Origin: Colletotrichum lupini | Taxonomy: Eukaryota; Ascomycota; Sordariomycetes; Glomerellales; Glomerellaceae | DNA length: 64,000 bases | Assembly (NCBI RefSeq): GCF_023278565.1 | Contig: NC_064672.1 | Coordinates: 5,394,001 to 5,458,000 of the forward strand | Direction: 5' to 3' | In this document: positions 1-10,920 of the stretch, in pieces | How the letters are laid out: each line of letters opens with the position of its first letter | Numbering within the stretch: the stretch's first letter is position 1 | Notes under the pieces: generated by a model | Told to the model about the DNA's origin: nothing | The model's database searches: none | What the model saw: the letters and a program-made list of their open reading frames with translations, nothing else | Position numbers and translations under genes: made by a program

Positions 1-2165
1 TATTCCTTAACTAATATAAAAAACGTAAGTACTAAGTATTACGTATTAAAATTATATTAATAAGTAAAAACTAATTTTTAAATAAAAAATAGGATAAATA
101 AGGCTTATATTTTAAAAAGACTAAATTAACTTTCTTTTCGAGCTACTTAATAATAACGTTCTTAAATTCGCTACTAAACTAAAGGGTATAATCGAAACCC
201 GAGTACTAAATACTAACTTTTTAAAAAAGAGCTTTTAATATAACGTTTATATAAAAGTTCTTAATAAAACCGATATTATAAAAAATAAAATACTCTATCT
301 TAGGCCCCTTTAGTTTTATAAAAATATTATATATAATCCTCGTTCCCTTAGTAATAATAAAATAAGACGCCGTTTTAGAATTTATATTCTCTAAGCTATC
401 GCTTTATTAAATAAAATCCGGCTCTAAAAGTAATTAATTATTAATAAGGTAAATAGTATTATAATTATTTATAACTATATTCTTAAAAAAGAGGTATAAG
501 TTAATAAAGGGGATAAAAAAAATAGTAAAATTACTATTCCTATTTACCTCTATACTTAGCTTAGAAAGTAGACTAATATTAATAATTATAACTACGATAT
601 TTAAAAAGTAGGTTCCCTTAAAGTTCTTTTTATTACTTAGCTTATTAGTTTTAATTATTTTTTTAAAATAACCTCGGTTACTATTACTCTATTTAAAAAG
701 GGGTTTTATATAAATCTAGCCTTTTTAAGTAAAATCGGTATAAAAATTAATATACTTTTCTTAATTTAAATAGGAAATTATTTTCTAAGCGTCGTTAGTA
801 CTTAGCTAAATATATTCTAACTTCGTCTTATTTATTAAAATAAGCTCTACTTTTATATAGTTTATTAATTTTTAGTAATAGGTTCCTTTATAAAAGTAGT
901 TCATAAATAAGTTAAGAGTCGCTTCGTTTTATTTAAAAAAATCTAAGTAACTTATTAATATTACGAATATTATAAGGGTTAATCTACGACTTTTATTATA
1001 TACCGCTTTTTTATATAAAAAGTCGTTAAAAATCTTAGTATAATACCCTATATTAAAAATCGCTTCCCTTTTTCGTTCTAGTTTAATAATTTTAATAAGC
1101 TCTTAATTAAATTAGTTTAGGGTAAAGTAACGTATAGTTATATAAAAAAAAGTTTTTAAAGCGAGGGTTCCCTAGACTTTAAATAGCTTAAGCTACGTTA
1201 CTTAATAATAAGCTAAAAAAAAGTCTTTAATTTAAGTTAATAAGCTAATACTAAAGTTTATTTTATTTATAACCGCGTTAAATTCCTTTTTTATAATTAT
1301 AAATAAACTAAAGTTACTTAGTATATACTTTTACTTAAGAACTTTAACTACGATATAAAAGGAGTAGTTTAAAGAATTAATAAGCTCTTTTTTCGTATTC
1401 TTTAAGATTTTTTAAATAATTATAAGGGAGATTTAATAATTTATTAATTTATATAATCTCTCTTTTTATAAATAAGAAATCGTTTTAAATATAGTTTATT
1501 AAATAAAAAAAGCGTATTCTTTAATAAAACGTACTTAATTCGCTATTATAGCTTTTAGTTTTATTAAAATAACTAATTACTTAATTCGATCGTTTTTAAT
1601 AAAGGGTTCGATTATAATTTTACTTTCTAATTATTCGGTTTATTATTAAATAAACTCCTTAAGTCTTTATTAGTATTTAGTCGAGGCCGTTTTATATATT
1701 TAATTTTAAATAATATTTCGTATTTTAATATACTCCTCAATTAAAAGAATAGACTTAATAAAAAGAAACGGATTTAATAAAAAAATAAAATTATCTGAGT
1801 TTAGTAAGTCCTAAACGTCCTTTAATTAAGCCTTAACTCGTAAAACAAAGTATTATTTAGGCTAATCTCGCTAATAATTAAGCTTTTATTTAAAAATATT
1901 AATAGTCTTTTTAAAAAATATTAGTTCGTTTAAGAATAAGCTTAATAAATATAATAAGAGTTAAATAATATTATAAAAAAAGATATAATAAAACGTAGTC
2001 CCTAAGAAGTAATTTTTTAAATAAAAATATAAGGGTCTAAGTTAGAGCTAAGTTTATAATTATTATAAAGTTATTATAGGGGTATTAACGTATATAAAAA
2101 GAACGGTTATTTATTAAAAATAAAAAATAAGTACGAAGCTTGCTTTAATATAGAGAGTACGAGCG
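1..2165. repeat. RIP-decayed AT-rich repeat, class undetermined
   Basis: The whole stretch is very AT-rich, has TAA/TAG in every frame and contains no open reading frame above about 60 codons, in sharp contrast to the DNA after position 2200. The bias matches the decayed retrotransposons further right, so I infer an old transposable element mutated by RIP. The left end lies outside the window. I could not recognise a reverse transcriptase, integrase or transposase motif, nor an LTR shared with the other elements here. Confidence 0.6.
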
Positions 2166-2172
2166 AAGTAGG

Positions 2173-2204
2173 CCTCGGTAATTATATAACCGAGGTCACG
2201 TGAC
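2173..2204. repeat. Inverted repeat at edge of the AT-rich block
   Basis: CCTCGGT (2173-2179) and ACCGAGG (2189-2195) are perfect 7-bp inverted arms around a 9-bp AT spacer, followed directly by the palindrome TCACGTGA (2196-2203). Base composition switches from AT-rich to normal exactly here. It may be the terminal structure of the decayed element to the left; that role is inferred. Confidence 0.35.
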
Positions 2205-2584
2205 GTGCGGTAAGGCCATAGATGGTTAAAGCCATCACGATAGGTTCAAAGGTTCTCTGGCTCTACCTTTATTCGTGGGGAGAGTAGGGGGCAGAGATCA
2301 GGCTTTCCCGGTGCTACATGAAAACAATTTGCGAGAACCCATGTTCGTTTGCTTTGTTAACACACAGATCGCCGCGTTTGGTACGACCGTCAACCTGCTG
2401 TTGGTGTTTTATGTGCTACCACGCTTATAAAAACCCCGGAGACCATGAATTAGCAGTCTTTACCTCCCCATCCCCTCGGCCCCAAACTCGTCACTCGAGC
2501 ACTGGGCCCCATCATCCTGGTATCTACATTAGCCGCCAGTGAAATTCAAAGCCGGTCTCAGATCACAACGATCTAAAAGAAAAA
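2205..2584. other. Intergenic, presumed 5' region of the small TM protein
   Basis: Normal base composition, with a TATA-like stretch (TTATAAAA) near 2425 and a run of A before the next start codon. Short frames here have no recognisable similarity. No gene supported. Confidence 0.4.
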
Positions 2585-2986
2585 ATGTCGGATTCCTCTG
2601 ACTCGGGAGACGAATCATGCTCGACCTTGTTGGACTGCCCACAAGATTTCGAACTACCTGCTGCTTCTTATGGAACGTTTCCCACCCAAAAGAATGCATC
2701 ATCGCAGAGACAAAGTCAACCATTTCATCGAAGCTGGGCCGCAGGGCCTTGTGTGAAGTCTCCGCAGCTCTACCTTGTGGATGCTGAAGAAGCCACCCAC
2801 AGATACAGATTAGTTCCAGCAGATATTGAGGTCGGCCAGAGACCAGCATCTACTTCCTCTACTGATCCCTCTTATGAGATATCGGAAAGCAAGGAGCTAT
2901 GTGCTTGGGTGATGTTCGTTATTTTGGTCGTGGTGGGATTCGTATGTCTGACCTCTTCAGATCCTCGACTGGGATGGTCAGCTTAA
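2585..2986 (+). CDS. Small hypothetical protein with C-terminal membrane segment
   Basis: A 133-residue open frame starting at an ATG preceded by an A-rich stretch (good fungal start context). The first ~100 residues are Ser/Asp/Glu/Pro-rich and look disordered. Residues about 107-123 (WVMFVILVVVGFVCL) form one clear hydrophobic helix followed by a short polar tail. This suggests a tail-anchored or single-pass membrane protein. I do not recognise a family. No intron signals are needed. It could be a real orphan gene or a chance frame in the strip between the AT-rich block and the solo LTR. Confidence 0.4.
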   Translation: MSDSSDSGDESCSTLLDCPQDFELPAASYGTFPTQKNASSQRQSQPFHRSWAAGPCVKSPQLYLVDAEEATHRYRLVPADIEVGQRPASTSSTDPSYEISESKELCAWVMFVILVVVGFVCLTSSDPRLGWSA

Positions 2987-3303
2987 TATGAGTAGGTAGA
3001 GTTCAACCAATCAACCAATCAAGCCCTCAGAAAAAATACAAACATACACTGTCGTCCTGATGTTCTAATTGCCTAGATGCAAAAAGCTCAGCCCCTAACA
3101 CAGGGAGCCTACGAAAGATCCGAGGAGACTCTTACCAGCCTCAGGTGTAACGATGCAAGGATTTTTACAAGAACAATACGGGACTCGAACCCGGGACCTA
3201 TGCGTGCGGAGCTATTCAATCAATGCGATGACATTCCCCGCTACGACACAGGCCTTGGTGACAGAATGAAGCATTTTTGTTCATCATGTGGGCATCGAGG
3301 CTG

Positions 3304-3480
3304 TGTCACGTAACAGGGATAGTAATCGCACCTCACAAAGTGCCCGTCACGTGCTGAATCACGTGTCTATCTCAGATATCGTGTATATAGACCTTCTCCT
3401 TTTGTCTATTTCCACTTTGATAGTTAAGCCACTTTTACCACACTCCGTATGCCCATTGCTGCGTGCCATAACTCGTGACA
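3304..3480 (+). repeat. Solo LTR of the 177-bp Copia family, near-intact
   Basis: 177 bp beginning TGTCACG and ending CGTGACA (perfect terminal inverted repeats), flanked by a perfect 5-bp target-site duplication GGCTG (3299-3303 and 3481-3485). It aligns end to end without gaps to the LTRs at 35122-35298 and 50613-50789. Compared with those it is nearly free of C-to-T/G-to-A changes, so it approximates the ancestral LTR. A solo LTR arises by recombination between the two LTRs of a full element. It lies 135 bp past the stop codon of the MFS gene. Confidence 0.93.
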
Positions 3481-3485
3481 GGCTG

Positions 3486-3615
3486 GGTGCAGGCGGAATA
3501 AACAGAATATGCCTACTAAGGAAGGAAGGAAGGAAGGCCCACTCTTGTGCACCTTCTCCGTCGAATACAGTGAACACAAGGTCTCATATGTATGTCAATT
3601 TTGTCAAAAGTAGAT
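3486..3615. other. MFS 3' region with AAGG microsatellite
   Basis: Between the solo LTR duplication and the MFS stop codon; it includes a short (AAGG)n run near 3520-3537. It is presumably the 3' UTR of the transporter, with the LTR possibly inside or just beyond the transcript end. Confidence 0.4.
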
Positions 3616-5273
3616 CTACAGCTCTTTCGTACCCGAGATCTGAGCTGATTTATTGTTACCTCCATCGACAGGAGCTTCCGATTGAGCAACTTTGGCGTTC
3701 TCCTCGTCCGAAAAACCTTGGGCACTGATGGCTGGCTCATACCCGTACTCTGCCATCTGTGGATGTCGCCTATCCCACCACAACATACCCAGCTGAGTAA
3801 GAATTGTAGCCACGGTGAACGCAGTTGTAAGAGGGAATCCGATAGGGTATCTTGGAGCGTCTGCGACGCGAAAGGCCCCCAGGGGTATAGTCGCATGGCC
3901 AATGTAGACGACTGTGACAGTCAAGGCCACGATAATGGAACGAGCCTCGGGCTCCTTTCGGAGTATCTCAGCCATCCATGCTATGAGCGATGGGCCACCG
4001 GCGTTGGTGCCATACGTGAGGAAGTAAAACGCAAGGATGACTTTGTGATCAGACGGCCACCCGCATAAGACTGATAGACAGATGCCGTGAGCTGCGGCAG
4101 AGAAAATGCTTATCTGCCAACGCCAACGCTTCCAGTCGGAAAGCCAGTTGAGACCAATATTGGTGACAATTTGCAAGGCGTACCCACCCAAGGGCAGGAT
4201 GTTGACCTGGTACGTGTCATAAACGCGGTTGCCGGCTGAGTCTTTGATGCTTTCGAGGTACAGGACAAAGTAGGAATTTGCCCTATGAGCCCAAGCCCCA
4301 AAGGCAAAAGAGAAGAGGTAGAAGTACGTGACTGGATGAACGATAAGCTTTCGCAGCTTTTGGCGGAGTACGGATGCCGGAATGCGCTTGGATGTGTTGA
4401 CGCCAGAGTTTCCCATCCTCTCACGAGCCAGGCGTTTCTCGTTCTCAGTGAGATAGATGGCGCGCGTATTCGCTGGCGAGTCGGGCACGGTGACGAAGGC
4501 TATGAGGCCCTGGCCCACTGTGACGGAGCCGGCGATGATGAAGAGCCACTGCCAGCCGGCGAGGCCATGAACACCGTTCATGTCGCGAAACAGAGCTGCT
4601 TGCAGAGCACCGAGGAACATCGCGCCGGCAACGTCACACACTGTGAAGCAGGCGACTCGGACGGCGAGCTCGGCGGGGGTGTACCAGTTGAATATGAGGG
4701 CGACGACGCTTGGCCAGAAGGCAGACGAGAACAGTCCGAGGAAGAACCGGAGACCGAAGATCGTTTGCGCATTCGGGGCTTTGTATGTGCTGCGCTAGTG
4801 GTGAGATGGCGTTCGATAAGAAAGATGTTGGAGACTTACAAGAGTACCAGCAGCCCCCAGCTCATCTCACAGAATGGAAGGAACATTGAGGGACGGAATC
4901 TTGTCTGTATCAACTGGCCAGGTACCAAGCCCAGAGCATACCCAATTGAGAAAAAGGTATTGAATTCGACAAGCTCATTGCCGTATAGGCTGAGGGACTC
5001 TCGCATGCCGGAGACGTAGGCTTGGGTTGTGGCAGACTGATCCATTTCCTTCATGATGCCTGCTAGGAACATCCATGCAAGCAGCATGACGTCTAGTTTG
5101 AAGACTAGGACATTTCTAGGGTCGCGAAAGTACGGAATGATCTTCGAGATGTGCTTAAAGATGCCTTCTTGTGGGGGGCCATAGTTGATGGGTTCCTCGG
5201 TCCCAGGCCTGGGTGTCGACAAAGTCACTGATGTGGGTTCGCCCATTGTGGCTTCAGTGACATTTGCCAGCAA
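3616..5273 (-). CDS. MFS transporter, Dal5/allantoate-type anion:cation symporter
   Basis: Two exons, 5273-4840 and 4789-3616, joined across a 50-bp intron (donor GTAAGT, acceptor GCGCAG, phase 2) give 535 residues, normal for this family. The protein has a ~60-residue polar N-terminus, then about 12 hydrophobic segments. The stretch SIGYALGLVPGQLIQTRFRP and the tail block YGYEP before a polar C-terminus resemble fungal Dal5-like permeases, which import organic anions such as allantoate, ureidosuccinate, nicotinate or pantothenate with protons at the plasma membrane. Substrate cannot be read from sequence. The start at 5273 is the first ATG; a second in-frame ATG nine codons later is an alternative. 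The solo LTR sits just downstream of its stop codon. No frameshift or stop is seen. Confidence 0.88.
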
Positions 5274-7445
5274 GCAAAGACTGAAGACCCCCGAAATATA
5301 AGAGGGTGGAAATGACCTCGTGAGCGAGATCAGGAAGTCTTATCTGGTAAAAGACGAGGCGCTGCTTCATGACTATATAAAGAGCCATCTCGGTTGTATT
5401 AGCTAAAGGAAACCATCATTGCGATTCAAGTCGTCAAGGAAAAGTTGGGCGAATTCTTCCGAATGAAGTGATTTTCGATGTCGCGATCCAAAAAGATTGC
5501 CATCCCGCGCCCAGGTTGCAGGTGCTTGAAGACGCCAAAGTCTGGGCAAAACCCACCAGGTGTAAGGCAAACGTTGCATTAATCGCCTCCCACCGCACTG
5601 TCAGTCCAATCACCGACGGTAACGGAGGCCGCGATGTGGGAGCGGGCGAGAGACCGGGGGGTTCCGTCGGGGTTGGGTCCAGATAAGCCCCTGCCATTCA
5701 GCTATTGCGTGACCAGAGATCCAGACTGCGACATCTCTCACCCGTGCTTAGTGCCCGAAAGACGAGCGATGTGTCACCCGCTTTTGGTAATTTCTGTCGG
5801 GATGGCGGCGACGGTGCGGTTGTGTGGGTTACAAGAGGCTATTTATTGGACCCTGGCGATCCTTAAAACTCATTGGCCCTCTGACGGCAGCAGTTGGAAG
5901 TTCTTGGTGGATAAGGTAGCCAAATCATTTGAATGGTAAGGAGAAATATTGCGCTTCCCAGGCCTTATCTTTTACTCGCAAAACAAGTTCGCTTTACGAT
6001 CTATCCCAGCTAGGTGCGCTCGTAGGCTTCATCCTATGCCGAGGCTTTCTCATCAGTTAACAGCGTTGCGATTGACACGAAGAAGAATCGTCAAAGCCGA
6101 GGCGCAATGTCAGCAAATCATCAACATTATTGAGCCTACAATGCATTCAATTTCTTCTTATTCTTATTTGTAGATGTGCTACGTCTTCACGTTTCAAGGC
6201 ATTTGGGGCTGAGGAGAATGCTTCCATGGAATTGTCAAGCATACCCAGCCGTATCAGCGCATGAGAGACTGGAGCTGTCAATTTCTTGTAAGTGCATATG
6301 AGGTGGACTACTAATACCCTAGAATTTGGAGAACTGGAATATTCTCTTCCTGAATTAGGAGACGGGTTTAACGTTCTCTTCCATCAACTCTGATTGTGTG
6401 ATGAACATTTAGCCAAAGCTTTGATTTGAAATGACAACACGCGAGCTCTTATCTCATGAACTTCAATTTATCAATAGTCCTGTTCGGACCTAGGAAACCC
6501 GGCTTTTCCGGCGGGGCCTGAGCGAAGGGAGAGTGAAGACACGCATCGGTGTTCCAGAGTGGTACGAGTTTGCTCCGTGGAGGCGTCTATATTTGTTTTG
6601 CCAACTGGCGCTAGTCTCAGGCCCACGCGGTCAATTCGAGCCAGTGACCCTTGGCTAAGACATTGGACATCCCAGCGCCGCTGATGTATCACAGAGCGTA
6701 AACAGAATTTCGACCGCGTAATTCATGGGAGAGTAAAGACACGATCAAGTTTATTTGCCTATTACAAGCTCAACCTCTCGAGCCGAGCTTTTCTTCATTG
6801 CGGCGATCGTGCCTCGGCTGATGTAAAAATGAGAATTCTCGAGGCTCAACTTGACGCGTGCATCGAGCTGCATCAAGCTGTGAGGGTATTTTGGAGAAAA
6901 GCAAAGAGTTTCACGAAAACACGGCTTGCGTAATTTCTTTTGGTCGTCACCAAGCTAGGGAAGTGTTCGCTCGTGCCGCCACAGCGGGATTCTGTCAAAT
7001 CTCCAACGCCTTTCCGCAGAGTCAACGTGCTTATTCGCACATCAACTGTCAATATCACAGCTAGCGCGAATTGGCGACTAAGAGAGGCACCCCACCGTCA
7101 ACACTATTCGCCGTTGACTAGCTTGACTTGCAAGCTGACCATGCGCACCAGAGACACTTGTCTCTTGATTGCCTCGTACAAATGCCGGAAATCCCGAGCA
7201 GGCGCATGTTCTGTGCAAGGGGCACGTGGGAATACACCAACCGTTGTTCGCTTGAAATATGCAGCACGCCTTCGCATTGTTGCACACGTGTGATTCGAAA
7301 GGTAATCAACCTCCTGCCAGTCTTGATCGACCTTTCCATCTCAACCGTCCAATGTAAAGCTAAGAACGGAACTCCGCTCTCAACTGCTTCAACGTCAACT
7401 GTCCCTCGACGTTTGCAATCCGCCCGAACAGTATACAGTGATCAG
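5274..7445. other. Gene-poor intergenic region
   Basis: About 2.2 kb of ordinary composition between the divergent MFS gene and the small membrane protein. All frames are short (at most ~200 codons when non-ATG starts are allowed) with no hydrophobic, cysteine or domain pattern I recognise. The first ~150 bp upstream of 5273 is presumably the MFS promoter. No gene supported. Confidence 0.4.
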
Positions 7446-7739
7446 ATGGCAATCAGCGACTGGTCTGGGCATTCGGCTATTGTCGAAGACGGCAAGAAGC
7501 GGGAGCTGGCGCCTCCAGATATTGCGGCAGTCGATCGATCCGACAACAGGCCTTCCGGTACATACGTAGCGATTCCCATTTCGACGGAGCCCATGGCATC
7601 CCGGAGCAAACGATCGTGGCTTCGACGATATTGGATTTTTGTGCTCGCGATGGCCATCCTCATCGTTGGTGGCATCATTGCTGGTGCCGTTGGGGGGATC
7701 ACTGCTTCTCATCAGGCAGAACAGAGGGGTTCCACCTGA
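7446..7739 (+). CDS. Small membrane-anchored hypothetical protein (possibly truncated)
   Basis: From the ATG at 7446 a 97-residue frame has a polar N-terminal half, a basic block (SRSKRSWLRRYW), then one strongly hydrophobic segment (IFVLAMAILIVGGIIAGAVG) and a short tail. The layout of cytosolic tail, Arg/Lys stop-transfer and Gly-rich helix resembles the N-terminus of fungal type II membrane proteins that continue into an extracellular domain. Here the frame stops shortly after the helix, and I found no convincing downstream exon. It may therefore be a 5' remnant of a larger gene, or a small real gene. The in-frame extension upstream to about 7128 uses non-ATG codons. Confidence 0.35.
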   Translation: MAISDWSGHSAIVEDGKKRELAPPDIAAVDRSDNRPSGTYVAIPISTEPMASRSKRSWLRRYWIFVLAMAILIVGGIIAGAVGGITASHQAEQRGST

Positions 7740-9094
7740 GCTTGTGATGAACAAGAGAATTGTTCGACTCGATGTCCAGAAAGACGATCCATGTAAGTCA
7801 TTCGAATGAATCGCTCAGCCTATGGTGTCGTTTCTAAAACCAGAAAGTGACTGACGGTGTTGTTGGTGTCAAAGACGTTTATTTCATTCGATACCCCGAA
7901 CCCTAGCGATTTTTTGGCAGCATCTTCCGATGTGGCTATCAATTTAGAGCCGCCTGTGTTCCGATAATTTGCTTGAAGCGGATTGATCTGCGACTGTCGT
8001 CCGGGCCTGACTGCCGGACTGAGAAATCCAGGCATGATGTGGAAGTGGCCCCGGAGAGACTGTTTGGTTGTCTAAGGTCTCACTTAGCACAGAGCACCTA
8101 GCTCTTAGTCGACACGAAAATGACGATCGGGACGCTATAGAGGACGAAAAACATTGAAGACGATAATGGGCTGCTCCGGGCGAAAGGAGATTGAGACATC
8201 ATGGGAGGCAATTTTGCTCCGGGAACTCGCACGCTGTTCATGATCCTACGGGCCGGGACACTGCCCCGCGTCCGTCTCGGGATCGCATTGCTAGAAGATG
8301 ACCACTCGACATGTCGTTGCACAGACCCAGTAAACTCGGCACTATGCCGATGCAGGTCTATGGCCGCCACATACCCGAGGTAGCGCCAATGAAACCCAAG
8401 TAGAGTCCAAGTGGTATCCGTAGGCAGCAGAAGAACTGCTCCTGGGCGGCTCCTGAGCGGCTCTTCTGATCAATCAGCCAATGTGAAGAGATGCAATACT
8501 AACGACCAATCCCAAGTGATGTAAAGGCAATGTCAGCTCCAGTAGATGGGTCTATATCAGTCTGGTGTCACATGAGGTTTCAAGCCGGATGGATCTATGG
8601 CTTCGGACGACCGGCGGACGAGATAACAGATCTCAAGGATGGGAATCATCCTTGACGGGTTGAGATGACGGATAGGAATTACATCCGTGATTGATAATTT
8701 TAGGACTAAATTTCCAGCACATCCCTGGGGAGGTGCCCGATGGAGGTCATCGACAGCTCACCGAGGCCCCATTTTGGCGCTTAGAAGCAGAGGCGGCCGC
8801 CCTTGATGCGGGGAATTCTGGGGAAATAGTGTGAATGACCCGCGGGCCGGCCGCAAGGGTCTGGGCCGGTGAACTCTATTCTGACTTGGCAAGGGGTGAG
8901 GTTTCGGTAGTTACATTTTGCCCATTATTGAGATCAATGGCCATCGTTCTGTTATTGCCTTATGAAATGTATCGTCTGATCATTCTTAGTATAAGATATA
9001 GCTGGAAGATGCCGTTTACAAATGCATTTAACACTACTATCCTCGTCAGCAAACAAGACTTCACACAACATTGCCCCCTCAACTACACAAAGCA
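7740..9094. other. Intergenic, promoter side of the dioxygenase gene
   Basis: No recognisable gene. Short minus-strand frames (about 7820-8035 and 8098-8370) lack family features. An 11-bp unit CTCCTGRGCGG is repeated twice near 8438-8460. GCGGGG and CTGGGG near 8809-8824 fit the CreA consensus SYGGRG, but such short matches are expected by chance. Confidence 0.35.
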
Positions 9095-10714
9095 ATGGCT
9101 CCTGGTCGAACAGACGACGAAGCGGCTGAGGTCGCCACCTCATCCAAGACACATGCAATTTCGAATTATGGTCTGGCTACGAAGTGGCCGGAGGCCTACG
9201 ATCTCGCTGGATCCAATCTGCCATGCCGTCTAGAAGGTGAAATTGGCGACTTAGTAGTCCTGGGAGAAATCCCAAAGGAGATCGACGGCACCTTCTACCG
9301 AGTCATGACAGACCCCTTCGTGCCGCCCCATCCCAACAATGTTCCCCTAGACGGCGACGGCAACATCTCAGCATTCCGTATCAAAGATGGGAGAGTCGAT
9401 ATGAAGATGCGCTACGTCGAAACCGAGCGTTACAAGCTCGAGCGCAAGGCCAACAAGGCCTTATTTGGTCTCTATCGCAACCCATTCACCCATCACCCCT
9501 GCGTTCGTGCCGCAGTGGATTCCACCGCCAACACCAACGTCGTGTTATGGGCCGATCATTTTCTCGCCCTGAAAGAAGGAGGACTGCCCTATTCAGTTGA
9601 CCCACAGACCTTGGAAACCATCAAATACGACCCTTTTGGACAAATCATAGCAAAGACATTTACAGCTCACCCCAAGATCGATCCCTACACGAATGAGCTA
9701 GTCGTATTCGGCTATGAGGCCAGAGGTCTTGCGTCGCTGGACATTGTCATTTACGCACTGGACAGCAACGGCGTGAAGCACGACGAGCAATGGATCAAGT
9801 CACCGTGGTGCGCACCAATCCACGACTGTGCCATCACGCCAAACTGGATCATCCTGGCACTTTGGCCATTCGAAGCTAGCGTGGATCGCATGAAGAAGGG
9901 AGGGCACCACTGGGCCTGGGACTATGATCTTCCTGCTACCTTCATCGTAGCCCCCCGTCGAAGTTCGACCAAGCTTCCGCCTGGCTGGCAGCCGGGCGAG
10001 AGTCGGGTGTACTCGTGGAAGAACTGCATGCTCATTCACACGGGCGGTGCGTGGGAGAGCGAGGACGGGGAGACGCTGTTCATGGAGACGACTCGTGTGC
10101 ACGACAATGGCTTTCCATTCTTCCCTACGAACGAAGGAGTTTATCCGGCCCCTAATCCCAAGTCTGATTACGTTCGTTGGACTTTTGATCTCTCCCAGCC
10201 CACGAATAGCACGGTTCCAGATCCGGAGATTATTCTCGACATGCCTGCAGAGTTCCCTCGGCTTGATGAGCGTTTCCTGTCGAAGTCATATAACTACGTC
10301 TGGATCAATGTCTACATTCACGAAGACCAGAGCGGTGATGGCCATACTATTGTCGAAGGACTGAACGGTCTGGCGATGCACAATTCAAAGACGAAAGAAA
10401 CCAAGTGCTTCAACGCCGGGCCTGAGTCGTTCTGTCAGGAGCCGATCTTCATACCACGAAGCGATGATGCGCCGGAGGGAGACGGATGGGTCATGACCAT
10501 GGTTGAGCGCAGAGGTGCCAACAGAAACGAGATTGTGGTGCTGGATACGAAGGATTTCGAAAATCCCATCGCTGTCATTCAGTTGCCCTTCCATGTCAAG
10601 GCACAGGTCCACGGAAATTGGGTCGATCAGCGCCGGTTGAAGGCGTGGCAAAAGCTGGCGAGGGATGCGGTGCCTGAGCCCATTAGTGGGCAAGGAGCAC
10701 TGGAGCCATTGTGA
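9095..10714 (+). CDS. Carotenoid cleavage oxygenase-family dioxygenase
   Basis: Intronless 539-residue protein of the RPE65/carotenoid/lignostilbene dioxygenase family. These enzymes use a mononuclear Fe(II) held by four histidines at the centre of a seven-bladed propeller to split a conjugated C=C bond with O2. The four ligands are visible as TAHPKID (H192), PIHDCAIT (H243), LIHTGGAW (H315) and QVHGNWV (H506). The second-sphere pattern FPRLDERF also fits. No signal peptide, so probably cytosolic. The start at 9095 is chosen because it is the first ATG, in context AGCAATGGC; the frame is open 24 bp further upstream only through a TTG. Fungal relatives cleave stilbenes such as resveratrol or carotenoids; the sequence does not say which. 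It is convergent with the OPT gene, 206 bp between stops. Confidence 0.9.
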   Translation: MAPGRTDDEAAEVATSSKTHAISNYGLATKWPEAYDLAGSNLPCRLEGEIGDLVVLGEIPKEIDGTFYRVMTDPFVPPHPNNVPLDGDGNISAFRIKDGRVDMKMRYVETERYKLERKANKALFGLYRNPFTHHPCVRAAVDSTANTNVVLWADHFLALKEGGLPYSVDPQTLETIKYDPFGQIIAKTFTAHPKIDPYTNELVVFGYEARGLASLDIVIYALDSNGVKHDEQWIKSPWCAPIHDCAITPNWIILALWPFEASVDRMKKGGHHWAWDYDLPATFIVAPRRSSTKLPPGWQPGESRVYSWKNCMLIHTGGAWESEDGETLFMETTRVHDNGFPFFPTNEGVYPAPNPKSDYVRWTFDLSQPTNSTVPDPEIILDMPAEFPRLDERFLSKSYNYVWINVYIHEDQSGDGHTIVEGLNGLAMHNSKTKETKCFNAGPESFCQEPIFIPRSDDAPEGDGWVMTMVERRGANRNEIVVLDTKDFENPIAVIQLPFHVKAQVHGNWVDQRRLKAWQKLARDAVPEPISGQGALEPL

Positions 10715-10920
10715 ATCTAGCCATCATTCCTATAGTTACCCCAAGTCTTCTCTTGAAGGTTGAGCTACAATGATGTTGTGATGCTTGTCTTGGAAGTTTT
10801 GAGATGCATGAAGCTACACCGATGGCTATTCTAGATGCCTTTAGGAGCTGCCATCGAGACTTGACCAATAATTCCATTCTTAGTCCTTAGACTAACTCAG
10901 TCAGACTCCAGATGAGGAGT

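Noticed and set aside
3172..3265. Possible minus-strand tRNA (GGGTTCGAGTCCC resembles a T-arm)
   Set aside because: The T-stem is only 4 of 5 bp, no 5' acceptor strand at normal distance pairs with ATTGTTC, and no anticodon stem forms even allowing an intron.
3288..3728. 146-codon plus-strand frame over the solo LTR
   Set aside because: It reads through the LTR and the antisense side of the MFS gene; the same LTR peptide recurs at 35121-35318, so it is a repeat-derived artefact.
4285..5019. 244-codon plus-strand frame
   Set aside because: Shadow of the MFS transporter exons and intron on the other strand.
8098..8370. 90-codon minus-strand frame with a hydrophobic C-terminal end
   Set aside because: No start context, no homology pattern, and no partner exon; not enough to call a gene.
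9071..9094. Upstream extension of the dioxygenase by eight codons
   Set aside because: It starts at a TTG codon; the first ATG at 9095 has a good context and matches the expected family length.
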